64,000 bases of DNA from Pampus argenteus (GCA_036937835.1 CM072862.1:18320501-18384500), one strand, 5' to 3'; positions 12,716 through 26,365 are shown, counted from the first letter of the stretch. Numbers and translations are program-made. The notes: a model not told the origin generated them from the sequence alone.

Positions 12716-15700
12716 AACTTAAATCTCACTGAAAACAAGCAGAAGGACCTGAAAATAGCTGTTCACAGTCGACTCCACTGAGCTACATCCAAATCTGTAG
12801 AAAGGCGGAGAAAATCCCCAACTGTACAGTATACGTGCTCAAGGGATTCAAATGTATCTCCTTAGATTCATAGTTAGAATTGCTGCAGAAAGTGCTTCTT
12901 AAGTACAAAGAGGTTGTGATTGAAGACTGAAGTGTCAAGATTAATCTCTTAAAGTAAAGCTATATATCTGTCCAATTAACCACCTTTTATAATGCATGCA
13001 CTGAAAACAATCAGATTGATACGTTAGCATTACTGTGTCTTAAATAGTAACTGGTGTATATTATCTTCTATTTTATAGGAACACCTAGCAAGCTGCATTC
13101 ATTTTTATTAAAACAACAGGTTCTTATTCATTAAAACCAGGTGAAAGGTATCAATGGATGTGGATGTCAGGCAGACATGATTATGCAACACAGGGTGATG
13201 CAGGTGCTGTCAGAGGTGTTTGTTTGCCATAAGGATGAAGGGGAATGACAGCTGTGAGCCTGTCCGGTCAGGTCAACCATTTAGGCATAAATGTTCTACC
13301 TCAATCCTGATGGTGATGTAATGTTTGGAAATTACGACTAAGTTAGAACGTAAACATAGAAGGTAACTATTGATGATAAAATGTGATACATTACTTTGTA
13401 ATGACACCCTTGAAGGTAAATGTTACTGCGATTCAATATTATCTGAAATATCCAACTTAAAAAAGCATCCTAAAGAGTTTAAGGCTTTTATACTAACAGC
13501 AGGCAACATATGTGTGCCAAACATGCTAGTATAGGTACATATAAATGATTGAATAAAGACAAGTATTGCCAAGTATGCACCTTTCACATATGTAACCTTC
13601 AGAATAGCTTTTAATTATACCAATCTTGGACCTTGGCCTCATTTTCATATAAATAAAGAATATAAACATACACTGCTATAGATAAATTCCATTATCATTA
13701 GTTCATTTTTAACGTGTGTGTGTTAAATAATAAATGAATTATTACCCTTCAAATGAAAACTCAGTCAAAAGCGCCATTTTCAACACTGCAGTCCCAGTCA
13801 AATGTCACTTATAATATTTGTGATGGAGGCACTGGCATTATTAAAGGTGACCGTTTGACCGCATGTTGTCGCATGTGGTTTGCTGATCCTGTTAAAGATG
13901 AGTGTTTTCACCACGCTGGCCACCAGTACATTCACTAATTCCACAGTGGGTATCAGCGTTACCACACCCTTTTTGTCTTTTACGCATCACTGAATTTCAT
14001 GCAAAAAGGAGCACCAAGATGAAAAGCTTACACCATCTTACACCATCCTAAGCACTGGAGACGGGCTTTTCCCAGTAACATCAAAATATTTCTTTTTTGG
14101 TCCTTAACAACAGTCTTGAAGGATAAACTTGCAGCAGTGTAAAAGACTTGAGGACGCAATGCAATATACAGAAACATGAAATGTGCCCTGAGTGTCACTT
14201 TAGGTCATACAGTATATATACCAGAGTAGATAAACGTCCCAATATAAGCAAGTCCAAATTTGTGAAATACGATGCACGCTATATGTGGCCTGCTGCTACA
14301 TTATTGGTGTGTTTGTGAAAAACCCTTTAATGCACACTTGAACTCGTTTGAGTGCTGCATGTTTGCAGTGCAGTGTAACTCAAGTATACAGCCCAGTGTC
14401 CTTCTGCAGATGGCTGTTATGAAAGCTGGTGAAGCCTCTGGCTACTGGAAGTCACAGGTGTGATGGAGGCAGACAGAGCCATAAACGACACACTATGCTG
14501 TCCAAACCGATTACTGCTGATGGGAGTGTGTATACATAAAAAAACACACACAGAGGGCGCAGGATCGATAACATTAGTATAAAGCTTTGCAGAGGTTTTT
14601 GGTTTTTTTCCATGAGAAGTATACATTTTAAATTTAAGATTTATTTAATATCTTTGACAAACATTTCAAATAAAATAAAATAAATTTCAGCAGTAAAAAA
14701 ACAAACAAACAAAAAACCCAGTAATGCTAATATAAGATAACAAGAAAGAAAAATAATGAACAAGTGAATGAACAGAAAAAAGGAAAAATTGTATTATTCC
14801 CCATGCAGCATAAACTGGATTCCCCAGATATAATCGTGTGCCTGTTATTCAAGATGATGGCTAGCCATGAGTTCAGTTTAAAAAGGTCTTATCTTATTAA
14901 AGCCCCTGAAAACTTTTACAGATGTGAAGTATTTCTTGATAACATTAAGTATTTGCGACTAAATAAGTGACATTTAAAATTTGAGCAACAAAAATACCAT
15001 AAGTTATTATTTTTTAAATGTTAAGCTTAATTAAAACCAGTGAGAAAAGCAAGAACAAAAGCAGTATGCATGGTGTATTTACTGTTAAAACTGGAGTGGA
15101 TGAATATGCATACACACTGTTCAATACCAAGCATGCCTCCGTTTAAGATTCTTGATGTCGATACACTGCTTCAGTTTAAGAAGATTATTGATGCTCTTAA
15201 GTAAATATCATTTTACTGGCTGGTACACAAAAAGCTTCACAGTAAGTAACACGGCAAAAGTTATATTTTAGAGACTTCTGTTTTTAGCATTGTCTTAAAT
15301 TGTTTCAGGTTTTATATAACTCCCACTTCCGATGAAGTAAGCAAACACCCACTCACTCTCAGCCATGCAGTAAGGCCATATGGGACTTCAGCTCTCGTTA
15401 GCTCAAGACAGCGTGTAACAAGCTGAGGTGAAAGACACCAGAGTAACTATCATTCAGGGCTGGCAGTATTTACACTTCAGACCTTTATGTTCATATAAAC
15501 TTCAATTTAAGATTATTTATTGTTTTTGGATTTTTTTTTTCCCTTTTTTGGTGAGATGTCTTCATATGCTTGCTGGAATCACTGGTGATGATAATGTCAA
15601 GAGCAATAACTTTTGTGTTATTATACCACCTTGTTTAAACACAGTAAATCTTCAGTGATAAATATTACAAAGCTGCCTCTCTGTGTAAAGACAGCCTGCA

Positions 15701-15820
15701 GTGACAGGACCACTCAAGTTAAGTGTAGTGTAAGTTTATTGTGGAGACTTGGATGAACTGTGCAGGTGGGTGTATTTATAGAGGACAATGTCAGAGGGGA
15801 CTTCAGGTGGACCTGACATC
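12716..15820. other. Intergenic, nothing recognised
   Basis: AT-rich non-coding sequence with short open frames only. An A-rich patch at 14690-14760 and a poly-T run near 15530 are simple sequence. Confidence 0.5.
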
Positions 15821-15826
15821 AGACTA

Positions 15827-16011
15827 ACCGTCTGTACTCGACGGAAGCTCGAGCTGCTGGGCAGGTGGCATCATTGGGGCCTGACTGTGATTATGGGTGA
15901 ATAATCTAGTTGACATATCTGCGAGGTGTGGGACAGAGCAAGATGGACAGAGGGTGATGGAGCTGGTGTTTCTGGACTCTAAGAGGAGCTCCTGCTCTTC
16001 TTCTCTAAAAG
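15827..16011 (-). CDS. Possible C-terminal exon, unknown protein
   Basis: A minus-strand acceptor-like CTAACTTTTAG precedes an open frame beginning REEEQELLLESRNTSS. It continues with a CPSC pair and a His/Pro-rich tail (FTHNHSQAPMMPPAQQLEL) and ends PSSTDG-stop. It is polar and looks like a cytoplasmic tail, but no family was recognised and no linked exon was found. Chance remains likely. Confidence 0.18.
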
Positions 16012-16179
16012 TTAGAAGCATCCTATGTGATCAGATAAGCCATGAAAGGTTATCTATCTATCTCTTCCCGGGAAGACCAACAGTCAATCACAGCCGTCAT
16101 CAAAACTTATACTCATCTTTATATCTAATTAAGAGCAATAATTTCCTAAATGACCATCAGCACACCTATTAGAGCGCCT

Positions 16180-18880
16180 GAATTTAACAATTGAAACCAC
16201 AATGACTCATTAAAAAAAATTCATGAGAGAAGTTGATGCTTTTTGAATGGGACTTATTGGAGCCTATATAGAGTGCATATTGCTCCTTACCATATTTGTA
16301 TTTGAATATATCCCAAATGTTTGGTTAAATCCATATGTCACATGTCTGTCTTAGGAAGTCTTACATTTGAGGTTAGTTGTTAGTGGAATAACCTAATTTT
16401 AGAAGAGCTGCGATGGGATGGAGAAGATTAAGGCAACCCCAGTTATATAGTATAATACGTGAACTATATTTAGTATAATATACTTTACGTATTATTGTGA
16501 ATCCTGCAAAACAGGAGTAGAGTAATGGCTTGTTGTTGCCCCAGTAGAAGGAACACAGCATCGCTCCCAAACCCACCCCTCCCTATCACCCCTCTCAGCC
16601 ATCTCTGCCTTTGCCCTTTCCTCTGTCGAGCCAAAAACAGACATCAGCCACAGGTGGTCTCTGTGCTTTATTGGTTTTGACACACATCTCTTGCCTTAAG
16701 AGCTTAGAGAGACAATTAAAAATTCATTAGAACAATGAGATGAGATATGATAAAAAAGAAATAGGACAGACAACAATACATAACCTTGCTGAGGCTCGAA
16801 AGTGCTCTGACCTATCGTCTACAATGTCTCTTGCTGGCAGCATTATTTTGCATGTGTGCGTCTGCGTGGTTGTGTTGTAGCGCAACTATAAAGATACAGT
16901 GTCTAATATAGAAAACAAGGCTGCCCTGCTGTTACCCTAAAAATAACAAATACATTATTATTTAAAAATAATTATTTATGCAACACTTTTTTAGAGCTGC
17001 TGCTGATCATTGTAACATTTGTGTGCTCCTCAAAGCAGCTGGTCTTTGTACAGTACACTGTCTTCATGATCCAAGGCATTTAAACACATTCAAATGATTC
17101 TGACTAGCAAATAACCACCATTCATTGTTCTTTGCTTGCAAATCAGTCTGTCTGGGACTCACTTATAAGGGGATGTATTTGTGTTTTATCTTTACCTGAC
17201 CATTTAGAGCTGAGGAAGTGATAACAAGTAATTTGAAGTGAATTCTGAATTTTTTCAGACTTCAAAATGAGTATAATGAGGGACATCTTAGAAGACCTGG
17301 TGGCGTGCATGCCAGATGAATGATGCATGAAGTAGAATCAGATAGCAGGCACATACATGATAAAATTTTAATGTCAATCAAAATGCAACTTCACAAACTC
17401 AAAGGTAGATCCTCCATCATCTTTGATGCAACGGAAATACATTTCTGTTTGAGACTTAATGCAGCTTATAACATGCTGTACAGCTTGTCAAGTTGTGTCT
17501 AGGCAGTAACAAAAGTCAACACAAAGAACAACAACAATCATAGAGAGACGTTTATGCTTTAACACAAATCCCTTGTGTGCAGGGGGGGGGGGCAATTTAT
17601 AACATGATATATGTTGGACAGATGCCACCTGCCTGCAGCAAAATTCACAGTGGCGATGTATGAAAGGCTTTAAAGAGTGACAGATGTAAGATTAGATACA
17701 AAGATTCACAGGACTGTTTATGTAAGCATATAATATTTTGATTCTGTACTGAAAATACTAATCGGACTGTTCGGCTAAATGTGCAATCATTAATGACATG
17801 GTGTATAAGTGACACATGAGGTTATTCGTCACATAAATCATATATGGCACTGGTATCCTCTACACTCTCTGTCTCTCTTCTCTGCTCTTTCTTTCTCAGT
17901 GTTAGACTCAGTCACATGAGCAGGCAAGTGTCAGATCATTTATTTCATGGCGGGACTGGAGGTGGAGTACGTTTTTATCACATCGCTGCTGACATTAGCC
18001 GTCAGTCTCGCCTCTTCCATCTCGCTCTTTAATGTCTTTTTGAACTGCAAGATCACGCTCAAAATGGAGTGATTGTAAAATACAAACTTATATCAAATTG
18101 TAATGTGGGTCACTAGGTTTCGAGACCCTCTCATTTTGTGTATGTAGGCTTGAGCTTTGCCATTTTAAGAGACAGCACACCAGATCTCACTCTGGACTCT
18201 TACCTGCTATCACAAATCCCCTGATGATCCAGGTATGCCCTGATATTTCTGTGGCTCCTTCCCTGTCCCACATTACATAACATGACAGATTTGACCCAGT
18301 GGTATCAAGCCAGTAATATTAAAATACTAAATGGAAAAATGCTGAAGTGGTTTTCCAGCAGCTTGTGTAACTGCTGAGGCTGTGAATATTACAGCAGAGA
18401 GCTGAATGCATTACTATCAAACTATCACTAACACACACATTAAACTCACAAGTGAAATTTATTTTATTTTTTTACCAAATCTGATGCAATCACCACAGAT
18501 GAATTATGCACTATTGATACAACTCTATACAGTGATTCAATATTAGCACAGTAATAGTCACTTATTTTCTTACACAGAACCAACAGTGATTAAGATGCTG
18601 TAGATTTCAAACTTTCCCACGACTCTTGACAGCTTTTTAAAACTACAAAAATAATGATGAAGTTTTGCTGCAAAACCCAAAATAGCTATTTGTTTGTACA
18701 TGTAAGATAGTCATTAATTCAGTGACAGTTTGCACATAACATGTTAACATATTAGATTTGTTTTCCATTTAAATTTGTTGACTATTTAAATTCCCTGATG
18801 TTGTTATTTGGTCAACCTGCAGTAAATCACAGCACCCTAAATATCAACAGATACCTTCATGTCTAATAGATTGTCCATCA
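16180..18880. other. Intergenic, nothing recognised
   Basis: Non-coding, AT-rich, with a poly-G run at 17581-17592. No coding exon, RNA gene or named repeat was recognised. Confidence 0.5.
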
Positions 18881-18886
18881 ATTGGC

Positions 18887-19665
18887 TTTAAAAGAATAGC
18901 TTTTGGGAAATAGCTCTTTTTGCTTTCTTGCCAAAAGTTGAGAAGACTAATCACTCTCATATCAGCCTGTTAAATACTGTATTGTCCCAAATATAAGACT
19001 AAAAAGCGGTGTCATATTGTAGTCCACGGATTAAGAATTCAAAACATTAGATGTTCTTTTTGAGTGAAGATTATCGCAGTAACAAGAGTGTGGTTTCTGA
19101 ACAGGTTAGCAAGGTTTCTAGTAAGTCACCTAGTGACTCAATGAGCCCTAAAAATATTAAGGTGTGTCCAGACATTTGACTGCTACTATATGTTCTGCTT
19201 TGATGTGCATTGAAAACTAGCTCAGGCTGTAAATACTGTGGTAAGTGACTTATGTTCATGCTATATACTAGTCCCTATACAAATAAACATTAAATGAAAA
19301 ATATTTCATCTTTCACTTTTACAAGCAAATATTACCAGGGCAACCAGTTTTAATTTTGTATTTTCAAGCAGATGTAGGAAACGGGGGGTCATATTATAAT
19401 CATTATTAATCATCTTATATTTGATCCATTACAGTGTGAAGTTACAGCTAAGCAGGTGCCTATCTTATCTTAGTATAATTGTTTTTTTAGTGAGGTTTAG
19501 AGGCGCTGGTAGGTTGATCTTTTTACCTTTGGTCAGAGCTAGGCTAGCTGTTTCTGCCTGTTTTCAGTCTATGCTAAGCTAAGATATCTTCTAATTGTAA
19601 CTTCATATTCAGTGGCCAAGAAAGCAAATAAGCCAATTTCCCAAAATGTTAAACTATTCCTTTAA
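18887..19665. mobile_element. Fold-back / MITE-like element with long diverged inverted ends
   Basis: The left end TTTAAAAGAATAGCTTTTGG and its continuation (GGGAAATAGCTCTTTTTGCTTTCTTG) match the reverse complement of the right end (AGAAAGCAAATAAGCC...TCCCAAAATGTTAAACTATTCCTTTAA). The inverted termini are about 60 bases long and flank roughly 660 bases without a transposase frame. The interior right arm (CAGAGCTAGGCTAGCTGTTT...ATGCTAAGCTAAG) is a wording I recall from widespread fish repeats. Probably a non-autonomous DNA element, old and diverged. Confidence 0.6.
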
Positions 19666-21121
19666 TGGGCACTTCATGGTAAAGAGAACAAAACTATTTT
19701 TTAATTGTCTCTTACTATCACATCAATGGATGAATGAGAATAATGTTTATAGATTCAGGTAATAAATCTGGAAACATTTCAGAGCTGTAACAGAAAGAAA
19801 AGCATAATCTATAATGAGTTTCATAATTTTTTTCGTTCATTCTGTTGCTGAATTGTTACCATATCAGATGCCTGTCAAATATGACTAATTATGACAAATG
19901 ATTATGAATAATTATTCATTCATCATAACTTTAAATATAGCCATTTTATGTTGTAAAATGCTCTTCAACTTCATTCATATACATTTTATATTTTCAAATA
20001 GTACAATACAGAATTCCAAACAATACACAAGACTTATAGCTGACACACTGATGAGATAATTTTATATTACAAATACATTATACCCTGAAAATGTAGTCTG
20101 GCACAGTATGAGGGTCTGCTATTATTATACTGCGTTTTATACTAAATCTCAGTGGTTATCATCCCATTCACATAGTCATAGACAACAATTTATGATTTTA
20201 TAAATACATATTTCATTCTTGCATTCACATTTGCTTTGACAAAAATAACCATTATTATAAAATGCTAAAAGTAAATGTACTCATTTTTCATTGTCACACA
20301 TAGCACAATCCAAGTGACCCATCTAATAACTGATAAAGTGCATTTTGAGATGCTTGAGGCAGATTGAAATTAGATGCTGAGTGAAATGAATGTAACACCA
20401 CAGAATCAAATTCATGGTATAAACTGTTCCCTTTACCTAAACATTTGTTATTCACAGTATTTCAGATAGAAGGCAGTACTGTACAATGATTGAGTACTGC
20501 GTGAGTATTGTGGGTGTCAGTGCAGCCCCTGGAGAGGGATTTAGTTCTTGAAGTTATTGAAAGGGCCATAAAAGCCTCTGATATAAAGCTTCAGGAAAGA
20601 GGTCTGATGATGAAGGAAGGAGAGGCAAGAGGACCAGAGGGGAGGATGTGCCTTGTTATGGCAGTTCAACAAGCAGCAGTGTACTGCTGGCTGAGCTTGG
20701 AAACAGCAATTATGTTGAACTAATTGTTGGCCAGAAACATTAACTTCCTGTAACTCCCGCTAGTTGCCTGGCAACTACCACCGACAACCACTATTTTTTG
20801 TTTTTTTTTGTTTTTTGTACAAATTAAGCAAATAAAATATAAAATGAATTAATTAGTGAGCTTTAGAGCTTATGGTAGAAGGATTTTGTTACTTCTGGAC
20901 AGAGTGGAACTAGATGTTTACTCATGTTTCCAGTTTTTCTGGAAGTTAAGATAACTGGTTCCAGCTACAGATTTACTGTACATGTTGTGAGAGTGGCACT
21001 CATCTTCTTGTCTACAGCAACTCTCTGCATGAAAGCGAACAAGTGCATATCCCAAAATGTATTTAAGACAAACTTGCTGGACCAAAACCATACACTTGTA
21101 GGTTTTGAATTCACGTATCCT
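19666..21121. other. Intergenic downstream of the GPCR gene
   Basis: AT-rich sequence that should include the GPCR 3' UTR on the minus strand. No clear polyadenylation signal was assigned. The small plus-strand frame at 20508-20723 shows no family motif. Confidence 0.45.
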
Positions 21122-22864
21122 TCAGGTCTTCTCACCATGTGGAGGGGGCTGGTCTCGCTGAAAGAGCAGGGTCACACCCTTCCTGAAGCGGTGGTCCCTG
21201 ACACTGTAGATGATCACGTTACAGCAACTGTTTCCTGTTAGGATCCAGAAGGCAACGAAGGAAAAGTTACACCAAGTGTATCCCACCACGTTCCCGAACA
21301 CAAACACTGCAATGGGAGAGAAGGATGCTGTGAAGGCGAACGTTAATATGCCAATTGTCTTAGCAGCCTTGATATCTGAAAAGGTAGGTCTGTGAGAACA
21401 TCCTCCGCCTCCTCCCCCCCCTCCATCACTCAGACTGCCCTCAGAGAGGAGTTTACGTTTTCGGGTATACCGCCTGATGCTAGTGAAAGACACAATATTA
21501 ACTGCTAATGTACCACCGAGAAGTGTGAAGTCAAACGCTGGGAATAACAGCAAAATGTTGGCATCAGGTGGCAGCTGGCTACCAAATAATAATGGGGTGT
21601 AGTTACACATACGACTGCACTCATTGTACTCCAAAGTGAAATTGCTGCTAAAGATGAGAGGTGCAAGAGCCAGCAGGAAGCTGGCAGCCCAGGAGAGCAG
21701 GATGAGGAGCAGAGTTCTTCTCCGTGTCACCAAGGCGTCCTTGTGGAGTGGACGTAGGATGGCCACACTTCGCTCCACTGTCATGAGGAAGATGGTGCTG
21801 ATTGAGACAAATGTGCATCCAGCAAACACGGGGCCAATTAGCATGCAGGGCTGCCAAGGGCTCACTAGTCCACCCAGGGAGGAAGAGGAGGCTGGGGAGG
21901 TACCTTGGTACCAAATGGGAGGCGTGCTAGTTACCATCAGAGAGATCTCAGTGTAAGCAGAGAAAGGGACGACGAGGACACCCACCATCATGTCTGCTAT
22001 GGCCAGAGACACTGTGAAGGAGAGAGAAATAGAGTGTTTTCATTTAGATATACTTTTCAGCTCTTTCAGAAATGGAAAAATTACAGTATTGTGTATATTT
22101 ATTCCCTCTACAAATGAAATACAAAGATCCTGGATGAGAAAAAACTCATGGAAATGACCTGTCCTGACAAAGATTTTCAAATTTGGTTTTAATAAAACAA
22201 ATGTAACAGGAGTTAGATAAAGTAAGTTTAATTAACTAATGTTATGAAATAAAATGTGTGTGGACTGAAATGAGGATCATATCTAGTCAGTACGTCATGG
22301 ACATCCTTTCAATTGGATGTATGAATAGAACAGAATAGACTCGAGTACAGCTTTTTATCGTCCGTTGGAGTGAAAAAACAGAACATGTAACATATAAAAC
22401 AAGTAACATAGAACAAATGTGATAACAAAATACTGCACCACATAGTGAGTGTGTTTACATGCATGCTAGTATCCTGGTTTTACTAGTATCAGGTTTTTGG
22501 AGTATCCTGTTTTGCACATGTAATCACCTTAACCACAACTTAGAAAAACAGATTTTTTAAAAAGGTCAAGTGAAAAACTTTCCTTACCTTTCAGGTACCC
22601 CTGTGGTGTTCTGGACTGCCTTGTCTGCACAAAGACAGTAAGAGTGACCACATTCCCAACCACGATTGCAAAAGCCAGGCTGACCATGAACACCGCTGCC
22701 AAGATGCGATTGAGAAACCCACAGCAACAGACGGTACAGAGAGGGGCCAGAGATTGGCTTGATCCGAGCTCTACCTGAGTAGCTGCAGTCAGGTTGAATG
22801 GACAGTCTGTAGTTGCCAGCAGAACTGCTGTACTCCTGGGATCGCTGGTGCTGGGAGCAGTCAT
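21122..22864 (-). CDS. Class A (rhodopsin-like) GPCR, orphan, aminergic-like
   Basis: Two exons, 22588-22864 and 21122-22011, join in phase 1 to give 388 aa. Seven hydrophobic segments are visible. Conserved class A positions are GN in TM1 (Asn71), SLAIAD in TM2 (Asp99) and a Cys before TM3 (Cys148), with Cys candidates in the second outer loop (ECSRMC). The N-terminus carries N-glycosylation sequons and a Cys-rich patch just before TM1. TM2 resembles biogenic-amine receptors (SLAIADMMVGVLVVPF). Deviations: the DRY motif reads ERS (172-174), the NPxxY motif reads NVIIY (357-361), and the third inner loop holds eight glycines (289-296). The loop between TM2 and TM3 is long and Ser/Pro-rich. 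The single intron falls at the TM1-TM2 turn. I cannot name the subfamily; it has no counterpart that I know beside human DHODH or HP. Confidence 0.88.
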
Positions 22865-25800
22865 GGTCCAGGATAATCTAGTTTTCCCTTTGTGATGTGT
22901 GGTATAGCCGCTTACGAAACCATGTCCTGCGCTGAGAAACTATCCTGTTGAAATATAAAAAGATTCTAGATATAAAACATTGGTGCCAACTAGGTGAAAC
23001 TCGTCAGAAGGAAAGCCACTCTTGTCAGGCAGTAATGTTTACGCCCGGCTATCACCCATTTTATTAGGTGCACATAACTAGGTTATAAAATAAAAAAAAA
23101 GGACATTGCGAGACAAAAATGATGCATTATCTCTGGAGTTTCTTTAAATTTCTGAGAAATTAACCATTTGTTTTGTTCTTTTAATGGTTGCATTGTGCAA
23201 ATATTTCCAACTAATGGAAGGTTAAACAGTCAGTGTGAAAAGACACAAAAACCTTGAGTAATTACCTCTACACCACTAACTCAAGCAGACATTTGGAGCT
23301 GAAATAAATAGCAAACCTTAAGTCAGAGTGTTCAACTGGCACTGACCTTTATATCTAACATAGCATGGTTTTAAACTGAATTCTTATTTATTCTTTAAAA
23401 TCTTGCTGCTTTTTTCTAGCCATAAAACTGTCCCTTTCTATATATTTAATAGCAGTCAGTCATGTGGTGTGGCTGATTAGTAAAGATTGTATCTGAAATA
23501 TTAAGCTGTTTTCAGTATATTGATGATTTGCTTTGCCAAATCTTTGCTGGTTGTAGCTTATCAAATGTGAAGATATGAAGATTTTCTCTGTTATATTCAG
23601 ATATCTGATCTGAATTAAATGTTTTGGATGTTGTAGTGGCCAGACAAAGCAAATCATGAAGACATCACCATGATCAAGCTGTTTTCTACTTATTTATAGT
23701 TGAACTATAATATTAATGTGTCAGACAGGCACATATTCTAATAATGTGGAGAGGATGTGGAGAGCAGGAACCATATAAATGATACTATTTATACTGTTTT
23801 GGATAAAAGACTGGGTTCTCTTGGATCCTGGTGCAAAAAAGGAAAGTGGTCTGTTAAACTAAATTTCCGAGCGGAACACAGACCGTGATTTTTTTTTTTT
23901 ATTTGCGTGTCCTGGCGACATGCTGCTTTTGTGCCCTAAGACTGCTGAAAGCACCTCGATGCTGTCAGTATCCATGCAGAAAGTCTAAGTTCAGTACCAA
24001 ATGTCTCTCAGCTGACAACTAAATCCTTCAATCATTTATGCTGTTCACTGAGCTGAAGAGCAGAAAGGTACACACATCCAAGAAAACAAAGGGTAACAGG
24101 AATGGACACATTCAGACCAGAGCAAAATCCCACATTCTTACTTCCAGCAGACTTTTTCAGGAAAAGCTAAATGAAAAGCTCATGATAAAAAACTGTAGAA
24201 AAGATATACTATGTCTGCGCTGAGCTCCTTCATGTTTAGTCCCACTGTGTAACACTTTATGTAATTTCTAAGTACTGTAGTAAGAGATTCCTCAGCTTCC
24301 CAAAAGACACATCTGGTCCCAGTCTCTCTGCTTCCAATTTGCCCAATCTCCATGTCCTGAAATGAGCAGATGCATAGCATGAATCCCAGTTGGCTGTATT
24401 TCTGTCTAACGTATGAATGCAGCTCAGACAGAAAGACTATGCTGCATGACTGATTGCCTGATTGATACTATTGTCTGTGCTCTCTATGCTAGATACCATA
24501 GAGTCAGTAATGACCAATCACATGAGCTCCTCTGATCGCCTTTAAACGCAGCAACAGGTGAAACTTGGGAGAGAGGCTGAATATGAGAGAAAAGAGTTCA
24601 CCTCTGTGAAGCACCAGAATTCAAGATACACACACCAAACATCCGTGTGTAAAATGATGGACAGCCCCTCTTTCAGATTAGAGATTGATTGGCATACATA
24701 TCATTCCTGCTGCTGTGTGATGCTGACAGCTGTTTAATAAACATGGAAAAGACACAACATTCTACAAGTTGTGGGAAATCACATAATATTATAATTAAGA
24801 ATCATCTTTAAAAATTCATTACAATGAAAGTAATCCTTAGTTGCAGCCTTAGTTGGATGGTCAACCAAACATCTGACCATAATCGTCCCCTAACATTATT
24901 ATTGTAACCATCATGGCAAAGGTCCCCTAAACTTAACAAAGCAGTAGTTTGAACTCAAAGTGTGTAATTTTAGTATGAATCTTTAAATCATACACATTTT
25001 ACACATGGGCTCATAAAACAGCATAAGCAATAGTTTTCATGTCATAATAAAACAACTTTTTTACTTTTAATTTGTCTTTTTTTGTCATTAAGGGGCTTTT
25101 TGCCTTTACCTTGAGTAAAGATGACAGGCAGAAGTCTTCCCTGTGGCAAGACCCCGGGTATAGTGAGAAAAGCAGCTGACAGCAAAGACAGACAGCCACA
25201 CACACACACACACACACACACAGTTTACTGTTAGATCCCAATATCTTCACATCCAGCACATATTGAAATATGCTATCTATCTGGGTTTTGGGCAAGGGGA
25301 AATTAAGTACTACTCAGTTAATAATTTATATTTTGATATTTCTTGAACAACAAAATAAACCTGAATGTGGGTTGATCATTTTGTATGTGTGTGTTATGGT
25401 TTTTGCAAACTGTTCCTGTTCCTAAACTGCTGCTGAAAAACCTGACACTTGCTCCATATTTATCAATTTCCAATTGTTTTCATTTTGACAATATGAACGC
25501 TTGAGAAAATAATATTAATTCATGGTGTTTTTTCATAACCGTTGATTAACCACTGATTACTTAAATGTTGTAGTTAAAATAATTAATGTTATAATGGACT
25601 CAGCACTGTTTAAAAAAAGATCAAATGCATTCATACAGTAGATGGCAGAGAACAGGGACACTGAAAATAGAGTCTGCAATTATGTGTTTGTACTCATCTA
25701 AGGAGCCACTTAAGTGTGGGCATGGTGATTACTGTGTAAAAATGGTGCGCAACAAGGTACATGAATCTAGAGGCTATGGCTTTGTCCCACTCATCTCTTC

Positions 25801-25990
25801 ATTTCAGATTCACTCATCTGGAGTGAACCAAACCTAGGATTATATATGGAAACCACATATTACATTATGGTTAATATTGCAATATTTCCCTTTTACAACA
25901 CATTATGCGTTATGGTGACAAATCTCCTTTTAGTGGAAATGTGGGAGATGCCTACTGCTTCACAAAGCAAATTAAGACACTTTTATGTTT
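22865..25990. other. Intergenic upstream of the GPCR; (CA)n microsatellite
   Basis: Non-coding. A (CA)n run occupies 25198-25222. A GAACAGAATAGACTCGAG-like string inside GPCR intron 1 (about 22329) resembles a dispersed fish repeat. At 24511-24550, CCAATCA followed by TTTAAACGC could be a promoter, but no linked exon was identified. Confidence 0.4.
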
Positions 25991-26011
25991 CACATGAACG
26001 TCACATTACAT

Positions 26012-26110
26012 GCAGGAAGGGATGCTCTAGTGGCCTGAGGGTTGAGGCATCTCCCATGAACGGCAGTTGAAACAGCTGGGGTCTAAGGTTGCACTTCTTT
26101 CTCCATCTCT
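26012..26110 (+). repeat. tRNA-derived SINE fragment
   Basis: GGGATGCTCTAGTGGCCTGA followed by GGGTTGAGGC and GGCAGTTGAAACAGCTGGGG has the layout of a tRNA-derived SINE head. It carries a degraded A box (TAGTGGCCTGAGGG) and, about 35 bases on, a degraded B box (GTTGAAAC for GTTCGAATC). It ends in a C/T-rich tail. Confidence 0.5.
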
Positions 26111-26231
26111 CTAATAAGTAAAAAACATTTTACACTTTAAAAAAGGTTAGAGGTTGATGGTGACAGGAAGAGGTATGACACAAATGAGAGCAGTCACGTC
26201 ACTGGATTTTCATAGACTGATAAACACCAGC

Positions 26232-26365
26232 TTCTTTTGCCTTTATTGGATAGTAGTGGGCAGTGAATAGGCAGATAGGAAATAATGGGAGAGAGATTAT
26301 ATGACATTCAACAAAAATCCCTGGAATTGAATCAAGGACATTGCAGCTATGCATGTGCAATAAGC
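26232..26365 (-). repeat. tRNA-derived SINE fragment, reverse orientation
   Basis: The plus strand reads CTTTATTGGATAGTAGTGGG, then a GA-rich stretch, ACATTCAACAAAAATCCC, GGAATTGAATCAAGGACATT and GCAGCTATGCATGTGC. This is the reverse complement form of a common fish tRNA-SINE, whose head would read on the minus strand. With the copy at 26012 it makes a head-out pair. Confidence 0.45.

Noticed and set aside
21624..21956. Plus-strand open frame of 110 codons
   Set aside because: Antisense shadow of the GPCR second exon; no motif and wrong strand.
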